DNA of 64,000 bases from Mesonia aquimarina (GCF_003667275.1 NZ_RCNV01000001.1:186001-250000), one strand, 5' to 3'; numbered from the stretch's first letter, positions 27,348 through 36,637 are shown. Translations and numbers: made by a program. The notes: generated by a model not told the origin, from the sequence alone.

Positions 27348-28100
27348 TTAAATTATTTTTTTGATCACTCGAAGATTGTGAGAATATTGTCTAGTATCTA
27401 CATTAAAAATTCCGCTATGGTCAATTCTATCAATGCGAACTTTTCCATGTGCATGAATTATATAGTTGTCTGGCATAATAATACCAACGTGAATAATATT
27501 TCCTTCGGTATTATCAAAAAAAGCTAAATCACCTATTTCGCTTTCTTCAATAAAACTTAATGCTTCACCTTGCGTTGCTTGCTGAGAAGCATCGCGTAAA
27601 AGCGAATAACCATTCATTTTATAAACCATTTGGGTAAAACCACTGCAATCAATTCCGAAAGGAGTTTTTCCTCCCCATAAATATGGAGCATTTAAATATA
27701 AATAGGCAGTTTCTAAAATATGCTCTTTCTCATTTTTTCCGGAAACGTGTTGTCCATCAAAAGAATGATCTAAAATAGGAAGTGCGTTTAAGTTTGCTCC
27801 TATTGAAATAGGTGTGAGGTCATTTGTTTTGTTATCAACAACAAATTCAATTAAGTCTGAAGTTAATATTTCAGGTTTAGCTTGATAATCAGTATAGATA
27901 TGCTCATCAATCTTTATGAACTGTTTATTATCTACCCAGCCTTCATATTGATCAAATGCAATACGAATTTTGCTCCATTTTTTTCGTTCTTCTAAAATTT
28001 TAAAATGATCGCCATATAATAATTGCGTTACCATTTCGCTTGCATCGGCCGGTTCTAACCTAACCGGTACAATATTAAGAGTGCAAAGTCCGTATTGCAT
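27348..28100 (-). CDS. SH3-domain NlpC/P60 cysteine peptidase (dipeptidyl-peptidase VI-like)
   Basis: 250-residue enzyme predicted to cut gamma-D-Glu-diamino acid bonds of peptidoglycan peptides. The N-terminal bacterial SH3 domain (about 1-65, LLYGDHFKILEERKKWSKIR) precedes the NlpC/P60 domain. Its triad is Cys152 in GIDCSGFTQ, His204 in IIHVGI and His216 in IHAHGK. There is no signal peptide, so a cytoplasmic role in recycling of murein peptides, as for YkfC, is more likely than cell-wall cleavage. It follows the thiolase gene by 26 bases on the same strand. Confidence 0.9.
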   Translation of the reverse strand: MQYGLCTLNIVPVRLEPADASEMVTQLLYGDHFKILEERKKWSKIRIAFDQYEGWVDNKQFIKIDEHIYTDYQAKPEILTSDLIEFVVDNKTNDLTPISIGANLNALPILDHSFDGQHVSGKNEKEHILETAYLYLNAPYLWGGKTPFGIDCSGFTQMVYKMNGYSLLRDASQQATQGEALSFIEESEIGDLAFFDNTEGNIIHVGIIMPDNYIIHAHGKVRIDRIDHSGIFNVDTRQYSHNLRVIKKII

Positions 28101-28126
28101 TTATTTATTAACTAAAAATTGCTTAC

Positions 28127-29305
28127 TTAGTTTCTTTCAATTACCATTGCCGAAGCTCCTCCGCCACCATTACAAATAGCTGCAGCTCCAATTTTTCCGT
28201 TATTTTGCTCAAGAACGCTCATTAATGTAATAAGAATTCTTACACCGCTACAACCTAATGGGTGACCTAAAGATACGGCTCCTCCATTTACATTTACATT
28301 AGAATCATTTAATCCTAAAATTTTCATATTTGCCAGACCAACAACAGAAAACGCTTCATTAAATTCAAAATAATCTACATCATCCAATTTAATTCCTGCT
28401 TTGTCAATAGCTTTTGGTAAAGCTTTTGCAGGCGCTGTAGTAAACCATTTTGGCTCTTGAGCGGCATCTGCATAACTTTTAATAGTAGCTAATGGCGTTA
28501 AACCTAATTCTTCGGCTTTTTCTTTACTCATTAAAATTACTGCTCCAGCTCCATCATTAATAGTAGAAGCATTTGCGGCAGTTACCGTACCATCTTTACT
28601 AAAGGCAGGACGAAGAGAAGTAACTTTTTCCATACGGATATTTTTAAACTCTTCATCTTCAGCAAAAATTTTAGGGTCTCCTTTTCGTTGAGGAACTTCT
28701 ACAGGTACAACTTCATCTTTAAATTTACCAGCTTCCCAAGCTTCTTTAGATCTTTTATAAGATTCTAAAGCAAAATTATCTTGATCTTCTCTAGAAAAAT
28801 CATGTTCTTTTGCACATAAGTCAGCACAAACTCCCATGGCATTTTGATCATATGCATCAACCAATCCATCTTTTTGCATACCATCTTCCATTTTCATGGG
28901 ACCAAATTTTTGGCCTTTTCTCATATGTACGTAATGAGGAATCAAACTCATATTTTCCATTCCACCTGCAACAATAATATCAGCATCACCTAACGCAATA
29001 GATTGGGCACCTTGAATTACGGCTTTCATACCGCTAGCACAAACCTTATTAATTGTAGTAGCCGGCACAGATTCTGGAATTCCAGCACCTAAAGCCGCTT
29101 GTCTTGCGGGAGCTTGACCAACACCAGCTTGTACAACATTCCCCATAAGAACTTCTTGTACTAATTCTGGCTTTAAATTTATTTTATCTAGTGCGCCTTT
29201 TATGGCTGTTGAACCTAATTTGGTAGCAGCAACAGTAGAAAGACTTCCTAAAAAACTACCAATTGGTGTTCTGGCAGCACTTACAATTACAACTTCTTTA
29301 TTCAT
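28127..29305 (-). CDS. Acetyl-CoA C-acetyltransferase (thiolase)
   Basis: 392 residues, typical type II thiolase. The nucleophile is Cys89 in NKVCASGMKA. The other catalytic motifs are NEAFSVVGLAN, the His in GHPLGCSGVRI and the C-terminal Cys in CNGGGGASAMVIER. It condenses or cleaves acetoacetyl-CoA; whether it serves degradation or biosynthesis is not decided by the neighbours. No 3-hydroxyacyl-CoA dehydrogenase is adjacent. Confidence 0.94.
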   Translation of the reverse strand: MNKEVVIVSAARTPIGSFLGSLSTVAATKLGSTAIKGALDKINLKPELVQEVLMGNVVQAGVGQAPARQAALGAGIPESVPATTINKVCASGMKAVIQGAQSIALGDADIIVAGGMENMSLIPHYVHMRKGQKFGPMKMEDGMQKDGLVDAYDQNAMGVCADLCAKEHDFSREDQDNFALESYKRSKEAWEAGKFKDEVVPVEVPQRKGDPKIFAEDEEFKNIRMEKVTSLRPAFSKDGTVTAANASTINDGAGAVILMSKEKAEELGLTPLATIKSYADAAQEPKWFTTAPAKALPKAIDKAGIKLDDVDYFEFNEAFSVVGLANMKILGLNDSNVNVNGGAVSLGHPLGCSGVRILITLMSVLEQNNGKIGAAAICNGGGGASAMVIERN

Positions 29306-29414
29306 TTTGTTTATTTTTTGTACGTTTTTGCGAATTTAGTGATTTTATAAAGAACTTCCGAACGGAGAGAAGGATACCTGTATTTTTAGTACATTTGGAT
29401 GTCAACTATACTGT

Positions 29415-31472
29415 ATGAAAAAGTTTATTAATAGTATATATAAGAATCAAGCTTTAATTTATAAGATATTCTTATACCTCTTAACGGTTTTTTTAATAGT
29501 TTATTTATTTCCGAAAGGAAGTAAATTTAAATATGATATATCCAAAGGAAAACCTTGGCAGTATGAAAATTTATATGCCCCGTTTGACTTTGCCATATTA
29601 AAGTCTGACGAAGAAATTGAAGATGAAAAGCAGGAAATTAGAAAAAACCATTCGCCTTATTTTAATGTTGATGCCAAAATTGCAGATGAAGCAAAAAAGA
29701 AGTTAGATCTTTTAATTGAAGAAACCTTTACCGATAGCACCCTAAACGCTTCCGGTGTAAAATTGGTTCGTTTTGCTAAGCAAACTTTAAATAAGATTTA
29801 TGATAAAGGTGTTTTACAAGAAATAGAAAATTATAATGATAATAAAATTGTTTATTTAAAAAGGGGAAATGAAGCGGAAGAAAAGATCTATAAATCAATC
29901 TTGAAGCAAGAAGAATTAAGTGATTATTTAGATGAAAAAATTGAAGAAGCAAGCTTAATAAATTATAGATCTCAGTTTAAGGAGTTGTTTTTTAACTTAG
30001 TAAAACCAAATGTTAAAATAAATGAATCCTTAACACAACAAGATTTAGAAGGAAAATTAAGCTCTATTTCTTATACTAGAGGAATTGTAAACCAAGGAGC
30101 GCGTATAATTTCTAAGGGAGAAATTGTCGAGGGAAATAAGTATAGTATTTTACGTTCTTTAAAAGCAGAATATGAATCTAAAGTTTGGTCTGCTTCTAGT
30201 TATTATATTGTTGTAGCCGGTTACGTTTTATTAGTTTCCTTGGCGTTATTAATGTTATTTTTATTTATTAGAAAATATCGACTGAATATTTTTGAAAACA
30301 ATACCAAAGTAACGTTTATATTCTTCAATATTTTATTGACCGTTTTTTTGACGACAATTGTGATGAAACTAAATGTAAACTACGTTTATGTAGTTCCCAT
30401 TTGTGTACTTCCATTAACGTTAAAAGCCTTTTTTGACGCGCGTTTAGGACTTTTTACACACGTAGTTACCGTTTTAATTTTAGGGTTTATAGTTCCTAAT
30501 AGTTACGAGTATATGTTCTTACAAATAATTGCAGGTATTGTAACTATTTTAACCATTTCTGAACTATATAAGAGAGCAAACCTATTTATATCTGTAGGGC
30601 AAATTACGGCGGTTTATATTTTTACTTATTTTTCATTTACAATTATTCAAGAAGGTGATATTTCAAAAATAAACTACGAAACCTTTATTATGTTTGTACT
30701 GGGAGGTTTTGCTACTTTATTTGTCCAGCCATTAATTTATGCTTACGAAAAGCTTTTCGGCTTAGTTTCTGATATGTCGCTTTTAGAACTTTCAGACACT
30801 AATTCTAAATTATTAAAAGAGTTATCTAATAAAGCTCCCGGAACATTTCATCACAGTTTAAACGTAGCCAATTTAGCTGAAGCCGCCGCAAACGAGATTG
30901 GCGCAAACTCTATGTTAGTTCGTGTTGGCGCATTATATCACGATATTGGTAAAATGTCTAATCCAACATATTTTACTGAAAATCAGACTACTTCTGTAAA
31001 CCCGCATGATGAATTAGAGCCAAAAGAAAGTGCTGAAATTATTATTAATCATGTTATTCACGGAATTGAAATTGCCAAGAAAAATAATTTACCCGATAGA
31101 ATTATAGATTTTATTAGAACTCATCACGGAACAAGCGTTGTCTTTTATTTCTATAAAAAAGCAAAAGAAAATGCCAAAGAAACCGGAGTAGAAGTAAAAG
31201 ATGAAGACTATAAATATCCAGGACCAGAACCATTTAGTAAGGAAACCGCAATTTTAATGATGAGTGATAGCGTAGAAGCGGCTAGTAAAAGTTTAAAAGA
31301 ACCAAATTCTGTGATGATAGATAAGTTTGTTGAAAAAATAATCAATAAGCAAATGGAAGAAGATCAATTTTTAAATGCCGATATTACCTTTAAAGAAATC
31401 CAAGTGATAAAAAAAGTATTAAAGCGCAAGCTAAAAAACATTTATCATTTACGAATTGAATACCCAGAATAA
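29415..31472 (+). CDS. 7TM-HD phosphohydrolase (PgpH-like)
   Basis: 685 residues. An N-terminal membrane helix (16-34) is followed by an extracytoplasmic 7TMR-HDED domain (to about 260), seven membrane helices (about 270-445) and a cytoplasmic HD domain with PGTFHHSLNVANLAEAAANE, the HD pair in ALYHDIGK, then IINHVIHGIEIAKK and IRTHHGTS. This matches the PgpH family, whose characterised members hydrolyse cyclic di-AMP. Activity here is inferred from architecture only. A -7 box TACATTTG at 29390-29397 gives a short leader. The next gene starts 8 bases after the stop. Confidence 0.9.
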   Translation: MKKFINSIYKNQALIYKIFLYLLTVFLIVYLFPKGSKFKYDISKGKPWQYENLYAPFDFAILKSDEEIEDEKQEIRKNHSPYFNVDAKIADEAKKKLDLLIEETFTDSTLNASGVKLVRFAKQTLNKIYDKGVLQEIENYNDNKIVYLKRGNEAEEKIYKSILKQEELSDYLDEKIEEASLINYRSQFKELFFNLVKPNVKINESLTQQDLEGKLSSISYTRGIVNQGARIISKGEIVEGNKYSILRSLKAEYESKVWSASSYYIVVAGYVLLVSLALLMLFLFIRKYRLNIFENNTKVTFIFFNILLTVFLTTIVMKLNVNYVYVVPICVLPLTLKAFFDARLGLFTHVVTVLILGFIVPNSYEYMFLQIIAGIVTILTISELYKRANLFISVGQITAVYIFTYFSFTIIQEGDISKINYETFIMFVLGGFATLFVQPLIYAYEKLFGLVSDMSLLELSDTNSKLLKELSNKAPGTFHHSLNVANLAEAAANEIGANSMLVRVGALYHDIGKMSNPTYFTENQTTSVNPHDELEPKESAEIIINHVIHGIEIAKKNNLPDRIIDFIRTHHGTSVVFYFYKKAKENAKETGVEVKDEDYKYPGPEPFSKETAILMMSDSVEAASKSLKEPNSVMIDKFVEKIINKQMEEDQFLNADITFKEIQVIKKVLKRKLKNIYHLRIEYPE

Positions 31473-31480
31473 AACAGCTT

Positions 31481-32356
31481 ATGAAATTTGGAAAAGTAAA
31501 CCATCCCGAAAATGTAGATTTTACCTTACCGGAAGATCATATACAAACAAAACAAATTTTAGGTAAAAATGAACCTGAAAAATTTAATCATATTGCTGTA
31601 GGTTGCGCAAAATGGAATCGTAAAGATTTAAAAAACTTTTATCCTAGAGGAACTAAAGATGAGTTAGCTTATTATGCAAGTCAGTTTAATAGCATCGAAT
31701 TAAATGCTACTTTCTATAGAATGTATCCTTCAGAACAGTTTATGAAATGGCACGATAAAGTAGGTGAAGAGTTTAAATTTTTTCCCAAAGTTCCTCGCTT
31801 AATAAGTCACACAAAACGACTTGCCAATGCAGATGATTTAGTAACAGATTTTACAGCTAATTTGCTTCCACTAAGGCAAAAATTAGGAATGGTTTTTTTA
31901 CAAATGCCAGAAAATTTTCTACCAAAAAATATAGATCGTTTAGCTCCTTTTTTTGAAAAATGGCCAAACGAAATTCCGTTAGCTTTTGAGGTTAGACACC
32001 AATCTTGGCATCAAGACGAAGAAGTTTCCAGGGAATTGAATAAAATTCTACAAGAGTATAATATTAGCAACATAATTACAGATAGTGCCGGAAGAAGAGA
32101 CTTATTACATATGCGTTTAACTAACGATACAGCGTTTATTCGCTATAATGGAGCCAATCACAAAACCGATTATACACGTTTGGATGATTGGATAGATCGT
32201 ATTGAGATTTGGCATAAACAAGGGCTTAAAAACCTATATTTTTTTATTCACCAAAATTTAGAAGAAGCTTCACCATTACTTTCTGCATATTTTATCAGAA
32301 AAATGAATGATAAATTTAATTTGGAAATTAAAACACCTAATGGCTTAGCTCTATGA
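31481..32356 (+). CDS. DUF72 (YecE-like) protein
   Basis: 291 residues of the DUF72 TIM-barrel family: GCAKWNRKDLKNFYPRG, YYASQFNSIELNATFYRMYP, FKFFPKVPRLISH, EVRHQSWH and the C-terminal LYFFIHQN. Function in bacteria is unresolved. Its stop overlaps the start of the NUDIX gene by 4 bases (ATGA), so the two are translationally coupled. Confidence 0.9.
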   Translation: MKFGKVNHPENVDFTLPEDHIQTKQILGKNEPEKFNHIAVGCAKWNRKDLKNFYPRGTKDELAYYASQFNSIELNATFYRMYPSEQFMKWHDKVGEEFKFFPKVPRLISHTKRLANADDLVTDFTANLLPLRQKLGMVFLQMPENFLPKNIDRLAPFFEKWPNEIPLAFEVRHQSWHQDEEVSRELNKILQEYNISNIITDSAGRRDLLHMRLTNDTAFIRYNGANHKTDYTRLDDWIDRIEIWHKQGLKNLYFFIHQNLEEASPLLSAYFIRKMNDKFNLEIKTPNGLAL

Positions 32357-32781
32357 AACAAAACATTGCCTTAACAGTAGATGCGGTTGTAATTTCATCG
32401 GCAGAAAATTATGCCGTTTTGCTGATAAAAAGAAAAAATAATCCCTATAAAGATCATTGGGCCTTGCCAGGAGGCTTTGTAGAGTCTGATGAGAAATTAC
32501 ATGATGCTTGCAAAAGGGAATTGGAAGAGGAAACAAGTTTACGCGTTAAAACTTTAGAATTTGTTTCGTTTTATGATGAAATTGATCGAGATCCTAGAGG
32601 TCGAACTATTACCGCAGCTTATAGCACTATTATACCAATTCAACCTAAAGTTAAAGCTGCAGATGATGCTAATGAAGCCAAATGGTTTAAAGTAAATGAA
32701 TTAGATGAAGTTAACTTAGCTTTTGATCATTTTAAAATTATTCAAGATTCTTTAAAGAAATTAAAAATTTCATCATCATAA
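32353..32781 (+). CDS. NUDIX hydrolase
   Basis: 142-residue cytoplasmic pyrophosphohydrolase. The Nudix box runs GGFVESDEKLHDACKREL followed by EEETSL, with the catalytic glutamates in place, and is preceded by WALPGG. Substrate unknown; sanitation of oxidised nucleotides or ADP-ribose-type substrates are possibilities. The start overlaps the DUF72 gene by 4 bases. Confidence 0.92.
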   Translation: MKQNIALTVDAVVISSAENYAVLLIKRKNNPYKDHWALPGGFVESDEKLHDACKRELEEETSLRVKTLEFVSFYDEIDRDPRGRTITAAYSTIIPIQPKVKAADDANEAKWFKVNELDEVNLAFDHFKIIQDSLKKLKISSS

Positions 32782-32800
32782 AAAACTATAGTTATACAAT

Positions 32801-32829
32801 TTTGTATAGATAAAACTTCTATATATTTG
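32801..32829 (+). promoter_or_regulatory. Consensus promoter of the thioesterase gene
   Basis: TTTG (32801-32804), 17-base spacer, TATATTTG (32822-32829): a full match to the Bacteroidota consensus. The ATG at 32841 is 12 bases past the -7 box, leaving a leader of about 6 bases. Confidence 0.75.
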
Positions 32830-32840
32830 AAATAAAAAAT

Positions 32841-33230
32841 ATGAGATTTCACACAAGAAAATGGATAAAACCTGAAGATTTAAATCCAAATGGAACTTTA
32901 TTTGGTGGAAGATTATTAGAGTGGATTGATGAAGAAGCTGCACTTTACGCAATTATTCAGCTTGAAAATCCTAAAACGGTAACTGCTTATATGAGTGAAA
33001 TAAGCTTTAGAAGCTCTGCAAAAAAAGGTGATATTATAGAAATCGGAATTGAGGTTTTAAAATTTGGCACCTCTTCTTTAACATTAACCTGCGAAGTAAG
33101 AAACAAAATGACTCACGAGAGTATAATTGCTGTAGATAAAATTATTATGGTTAGTTTAGACGAAAACGGAAAACCAAAACCCCACGGTAAGACAAAAATA
33201 GAATATGTAAAAGATCGCTTAGCAGAATAA
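32841..33230 (+). CDS. Acyl-CoA thioesterase, hotdog fold (YciA-like)
   Basis: 129 residues. The hotdog motif is NPNGTLFGGRLLEWIDEEAA with the catalytic Asp in the ...LEWIDEE helix. SEISFRSSAKKGDIIEI and VLKFGTSSLTLTCEV follow. Proteins of this type hydrolyse acyl-CoA esters in the cytoplasm. It has its own promoter. Its stop codon directly abuts the stop codon of the convergent nuclease gene with no base between. Confidence 0.9.
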   Translation: MRFHTRKWIKPEDLNPNGTLFGGRLLEWIDEEAALYAIIQLENPKTVTAYMSEISFRSSAKKGDIIEIGIEVLKFGTSSLTLTCEVRNKMTHESIIAVDKIIMVSLDENGKPKPHGKTKIEYVKDRLAE

Positions 33231-34283
33231 TTAGTGCTTTGCTTTCTTTATTTCTTTATTAATTTTTTCGAGCTCCTTTTCATTCAACTTTTTCTTTTTT
33301 GAATTGGTGGTTGAAAATTTTTCTAAATTGAGTTTCGCATAAATAGGAAAATGATCAGAATCAATATCTTTTAAACGTTTCATTTTACTAAGCGTAAAAT
33401 GGTTTGAGGAAAATATATGGTCTAACGGCCAACGCAACAAGAAGTTATTGGCATTATATGTTGAATAAAAACCACGACCTACTCGAGGGTCTAACAAACC
33501 ACTAATTTCTTGAAACTCTTGCGTGGTTTTTGACCAAGCTACATCATTAAAATCACCAATTACAAGAATTGGTAAATTGCTTTTTCTTGCTTTTTTGGCA
33601 ATTAGCATCATTTCTCCATCACGATCTGTAGATCTCGGATTATGTTGTGGAGAGGGTGGAGTAGGATGTGTAGCGTAAAGTTGTATAATCTTACCCGAAT
33701 CCATTTTTAATTTTGAATTAATAGACGGAATAGTATCCGAAATTAAAAAATTTACTTCCGGATTTATAAGTTCCTTCTTAGAATATAAAAGCATTCCGTA
33801 AGTGTTTTCTAAAGGGCATTCCACTCGATAAGGATAGGTAGTTAAAGCATTTTTCATACTATCTCTCCAAGTTTCATTAGCTTCCATTAATAAAACCAAA
33901 TCTGGTTTTTGCTCAGCAATTATATTTTTTAATTTTTGATACTGATTATTTTTCTGTAAAACATTTGAAGCCAAAATGCTAATAGAATTTTTTTCTGAGG
34001 AAGCATTTTTTATTTCATGACTGGAAAACGGCGTATACGGCACTATTTTGGTCATTTGAAAAATAAAACAGGCCGATAAAATTAATATAAAGCCATAATC
34101 TTTTTTTAACTTGATATCGAATTTAAAAAAGTAAAAAAGTATAGCAAAAAGAGTTAATGCGGTAAGTTGCCCGTGGGGAAAATCAAAAATACGTATCCAC
34201 CAAAAATTAGCAGTAAATAAAGGAATAATAGTTAGAATGATGGCTAAAACTCCAAAGGATACTAATACATTTTTTAACTTCAT
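33231..34283 (-). CDS. Membrane-anchored endonuclease/exonuclease/phosphatase-family protein
   Basis: 350 residues. Three membrane helices (about 7-25, 36-53, 63-80) precede an EEP domain: SILASNVLQKNNQYQKLKNI, the metal-binding Glu in LVLLMEANETWRD, LYATHPTPPSP, GDFNDVAWS and the terminal DSDHFPI. The C-terminus is a Lys/Glu-rich tail. Membrane-linked EEP proteins include nucleases and lipid phosphodiesterases; the substrate is not predictable. The ATG overlaps the stop of the upstream DUF3817 gene by 4 bases. Confidence 0.88.
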   Translation of the reverse strand: MKLKNVLVSFGVLAIILTIIPLFTANFWWIRIFDFPHGQLTALTLFAILFYFFKFDIKLKKDYGFILILSACFIFQMTKIVPYTPFSSHEIKNASSEKNSISILASNVLQKNNQYQKLKNIIAEQKPDLVLLMEANETWRDSMKNALTTYPYRVECPLENTYGMLLYSKKELINPEVNFLISDTIPSINSKLKMDSGKIIQLYATHPTPPSPQHNPRSTDRDGEMMLIAKKARKSNLPILVIGDFNDVAWSKTTQEFQEISGLLDPRVGRGFYSTYNANNFLLRWPLDHIFSSNHFTLSKMKRLKDIDSDHFPIYAKLNLEKFSTTNSKKKKLNEKELEKINKEIKKAKH

Positions 34284-34564
34284 TTAGGTAAATATTTTCG
34301 CTCTACAAAAAAAGGACCTAAGGGCAATATAGAGCAAAAAATTGTGATACCAAGTATTTTTAAAGACCAGTTTAACTTTTCATACATCCAATAAGCACCA
34401 ATTACATAAAGTACAAACAATATACCATGTGCCATACCAACGATTCTCACCATTTCTGGTTGATCAAAAAAATATTTTAACGGCATTGCAATTAGTAATA
34501 AAACTAAAAATGAAATTGCTTCCAAGGTGCTAATTACTTTAAAAATTTTCAGTTGTTTATCCAT
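34280..34564 (-). CDS. DUF3817 small membrane protein
   Basis: 94 residues from the chosen ATG at 34564 (MDKQLKIFKVISTLEAISFL), with three membrane helices and the DUF3817 pattern (LLLLIAMPLKYF, VRIVGMAHGILFVLY, FCSILPLGPFFVERKYL). An in-frame ATG 42 bases upstream adds 14 polar residues not typical of the family, so I prefer the internal one. Function unknown. It overlaps the EEP gene by 4 bases. Confidence 0.85.
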   Translation of the reverse strand: MDKQLKIFKVISTLEAISFLVLLLIAMPLKYFFDQPEMVRIVGMAHGILFVLYVIGAYWMYEKLNWSLKILGITIFCSILPLGPFFVERKYLPK

Positions 34565-34650
34565 TACAAGTTTTTTGCAAAGATATACTTTATGCGTGTT
34601 TTTCACTTAAGATAAATTATGGTTAATTGTTAATTTTTTGCTTCTTAACC

Positions 34651-34684
34651 TTGCAGTAAGTTTTAAAAAAGTTTGTTATGTTTG
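34651..34684 (+). promoter_or_regulatory. Probable galE promoter
   Basis: TTG (34651-34653), 23-base spacer, TATGTTTG (34677-34684). The -7 box is a full match. The ATG follows 19 bases later. Confidence 0.5.
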
Positions 34685-34703
34685 TTAGAAATACTGCTGA
34701 TTT

Positions 34704-35717
34704 ATGAAAATTTTAGTTACCGGAGGATTGGGTTTTATAGGTTCACATACCGTTGTATGTTTATTAAACCAAGGTTTTGAAGTTACTATAATAGATAACT
34801 TGTCTAACTCGTCTATTTCGGTTTTAGAAGGTATAACAAGAATTACGCAAGAATCTCCTACATTTTCTAGAATAGATTTAAGAGATAAGCAAAAAGTAGC
34901 TGATTTTTTTGAAGTTAATCAAGATATAGACGGTGTTATTCATTTTGCTGCATCAAAAGCAGTTGGTGAAAGTGTAGAAAAGCCATTGTTGTATTACGAA
35001 AACAATATTAATACGTTGGTTTATGTGCTTCAAGAAATGCGTAGAAAACAATTGAGTAATTTTATTTTTAGTTCATCTTGTACTGTATATGGTCAGGCTG
35101 ACAATTTACCAATTACAGAGGAAGCTCCTATAAAAAAAGCTGAATCTCCCTATGGAAACACGAAGCAAATAGGCGAGCGTATTATTAGTGATTATGCAAA
35201 AGATCATAAATATTTTAAAGCAATAGCACTTCGATATTTTAATCCCGTTGGGGCTCACCCTTCAGCAGAAATAGGAGAGTTACCTATTGGTGTTCCTCAA
35301 AATTTAATTCCTTTTATTACACAAACCGCGGCAGGAAAACGTGATATGTTATCTGTTTTTGGAGATGATTATCCTACTGAAGATGGAACCTGCATTCGAG
35401 ATTATATACATGTAATGGATCTAGCTGAAGCTCACGTAGTAGCTTTGAAACGATTATTAAATAAAAATAATGGCCAAAATTATGAAGTATTTAATTTAGG
35501 TACAGGAAAAGGAAATTCTGTTTTAGAAGTTATTAAAACATTTGAAAAAGTTACGCAACAAAAGTTACCCTATAAAATAACAGCTAGAAGAGAAGGAGAT
35601 ATTATTTCTGCTTATGCAGATACTCAAAAAGCAAACTCTGTTTTAGGTTGGAAATCTAAATATAATTTAGCTGATGCATTAAAAAGTGCATGGAAATGGC
35701 AACAAAAACAAGAATAA
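34704..35717 (+). CDS. galE: UDP-glucose 4-epimerase
   Basis: 337 residues, extended SDR. NAD-binding GGLGFIGSHTVV, DNLSNSS, the catalytic Ser in FSSSCTVYG, Tyr-x3-Lys in YGNTKQIGE, and RYFNPVGAHPSAEIGE, GDDYPTEDGTCIRDYIHV, which are GalE-specific. It interconverts UDP-glucose and UDP-galactose for glycan synthesis. No other sugar genes are adjacent. Confidence 0.95.
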   Translation: MKILVTGGLGFIGSHTVVCLLNQGFEVTIIDNLSNSSISVLEGITRITQESPTFSRIDLRDKQKVADFFEVNQDIDGVIHFAASKAVGESVEKPLLYYENNINTLVYVLQEMRRKQLSNFIFSSSCTVYGQADNLPITEEAPIKKAESPYGNTKQIGERIISDYAKDHKYFKAIALRYFNPVGAHPSAEIGELPIGVPQNLIPFITQTAAGKRDMLSVFGDDYPTEDGTCIRDYIHVMDLAEAHVVALKRLLNKNNGQNYEVFNLGTGKGNSVLEVIKTFEKVTQQKLPYKITARREGDIISAYADTQKANSVLGWKSKYNLADALKSAWKWQQKQE

Positions 35718-35720
35718 AAC

Positions 35721-35876
35721 TTATTTACTGTTTACATATAAAGCGTGAACGGCGCCAGGAAGCCAAAATATCAAGGTTAAAATTAAATTGATTAAAAAGT
35801 CTTTTCCTAAACCTTTGTTTAAAAAAACAGCAAGAGGCGGAATAAGAACGCTAAGAATGATTGTAAGTATAGACAT
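35721..35876 (-). CDS. YqaE/Pmp3-family small membrane protein
   Basis: A 51-residue gene: MSILTIILSVLIPPLAVFLN, then KGLGKDFLINLILTLIFWLP and GAVHALYVNSK. This is the complete YqaE/Pmp3/UPF0057 pattern: two membrane helices with the PPLAVFL turn, the internal NLILT and the LPG-hA end. Family members are linked to membrane potential and stress in yeast and plants; the bacterial role is unclear. It is convergent with galE and starts a few bases after its stop. Confidence 0.92.
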   Translation of the reverse strand: MSILTIILSVLIPPLAVFLNKGLGKDFLINLILTLIFWLPGAVHALYVNSK

Positions 35877-35967
35877 TGATTGTTTTTTTTAAAAGTACAA
35901 TCTCTTATTCATTCTATAATTTTTTTAAAGATAATTATAACAAAAAATTAGGCTTCTTCTTAAAAAG

Positions 35968-35994
35968 AAAAAATCGGGATAAACCCGATTTTTT
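35968..35994 (-). terminator. Terminator overlapping a stop codon
   Basis: AAAAAATCGGG (35968-35978) pairs with CCCGATTTTTT (35984-35994), loop ATAAA, T-run on the minus strand. It ends the gene at 35993 and overlaps its stop codon. Confidence 0.85.
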
Positions 35995-36370
35995 AATAAT
36001 CATAATCTTGTAAAGCTTTGTTGTATTCCCTAATTTCTTCTATGTTTAGTTTGTTGTCTGCGTCTTTTATAAGCGACATTAAATACATTAAACTTTCTTC
36101 TGGTTTTGCCGGTTGAATTTCTACAGGAGCTTCATCTTCATCTTCGCTCTCTATCGGTTCATCTTCAGGAATTGGAATATCAAATGTATAGTATTCTTCT
36201 AGATGTTCATAAGTTAAACGTAATGCTTTAGCAATAACCGGACGTTTTTCTTCAATGGCATAAGGACGCAATTCTTTTAGATCGCTTACCAAAGTATTAG
36301 TGATAATTCCGGCATGATCTAAATCATCTAGAATTTTTTTTATAAGTTTTTGTGCTTTCTGATTATTCAA
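35993..36370 (-). CDS. Small acidic hypothetical protein
   Basis: 125 residues in the chosen frame. A helical N-terminal domain (KAQKLIKKILDDLDHAGIIT, LRPYAIEEKRPVIAKALRLT, YEHLEEYYTFDIPIPED) is joined by a very acidic linker (ESEDEDEAP) to a C-terminal helix (EESLMYLMSLIKDADNKLNI). It is recognisable as a flavobacterial conserved family of unknown role. No ATG exists in frame: candidate starts are TTG at 36370 and TTG at 36403. A -7 box TATTTTTG on minus 36408-36401 would put transcription start inside the longer form, so I prefer 36370. Confidence 0.7.
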   Translation of the reverse strand: MNNQKAQKLIKKILDDLDHAGIITNTLVSDLKELRPYAIEEKRPVIAKALRLTYEHLEEYYTFDIPIPEDEPIESEDEDEAPVEIQPAKPEESLMYLMSLIKDADNKLNIEEIREYNKALQDYDY

Positions 36371-36637
36371 AATGGTCTGTTTTTTGCATTTATGTAATTG
36401 CAAAAATAGCAGAAATCAAACTAAATAGAAGGAAATTAAACTAGAAAAATAGAAGTTTTTTTAGTTGGGGTTTTAGTTCAATTTTATTGAATAAAACAAG
36501 CTTGTTAAGCGTTTGATTAGCAAGCTATAAAGAGGATGTTTTTATAATTCAGTAAAAATTATTTCGATAAACCTTTAAAACTCCTTAATTTTGCAGGATT
36601 TTAATTTTAAAAATACACCTTAAGCAGGAAAGATTTT

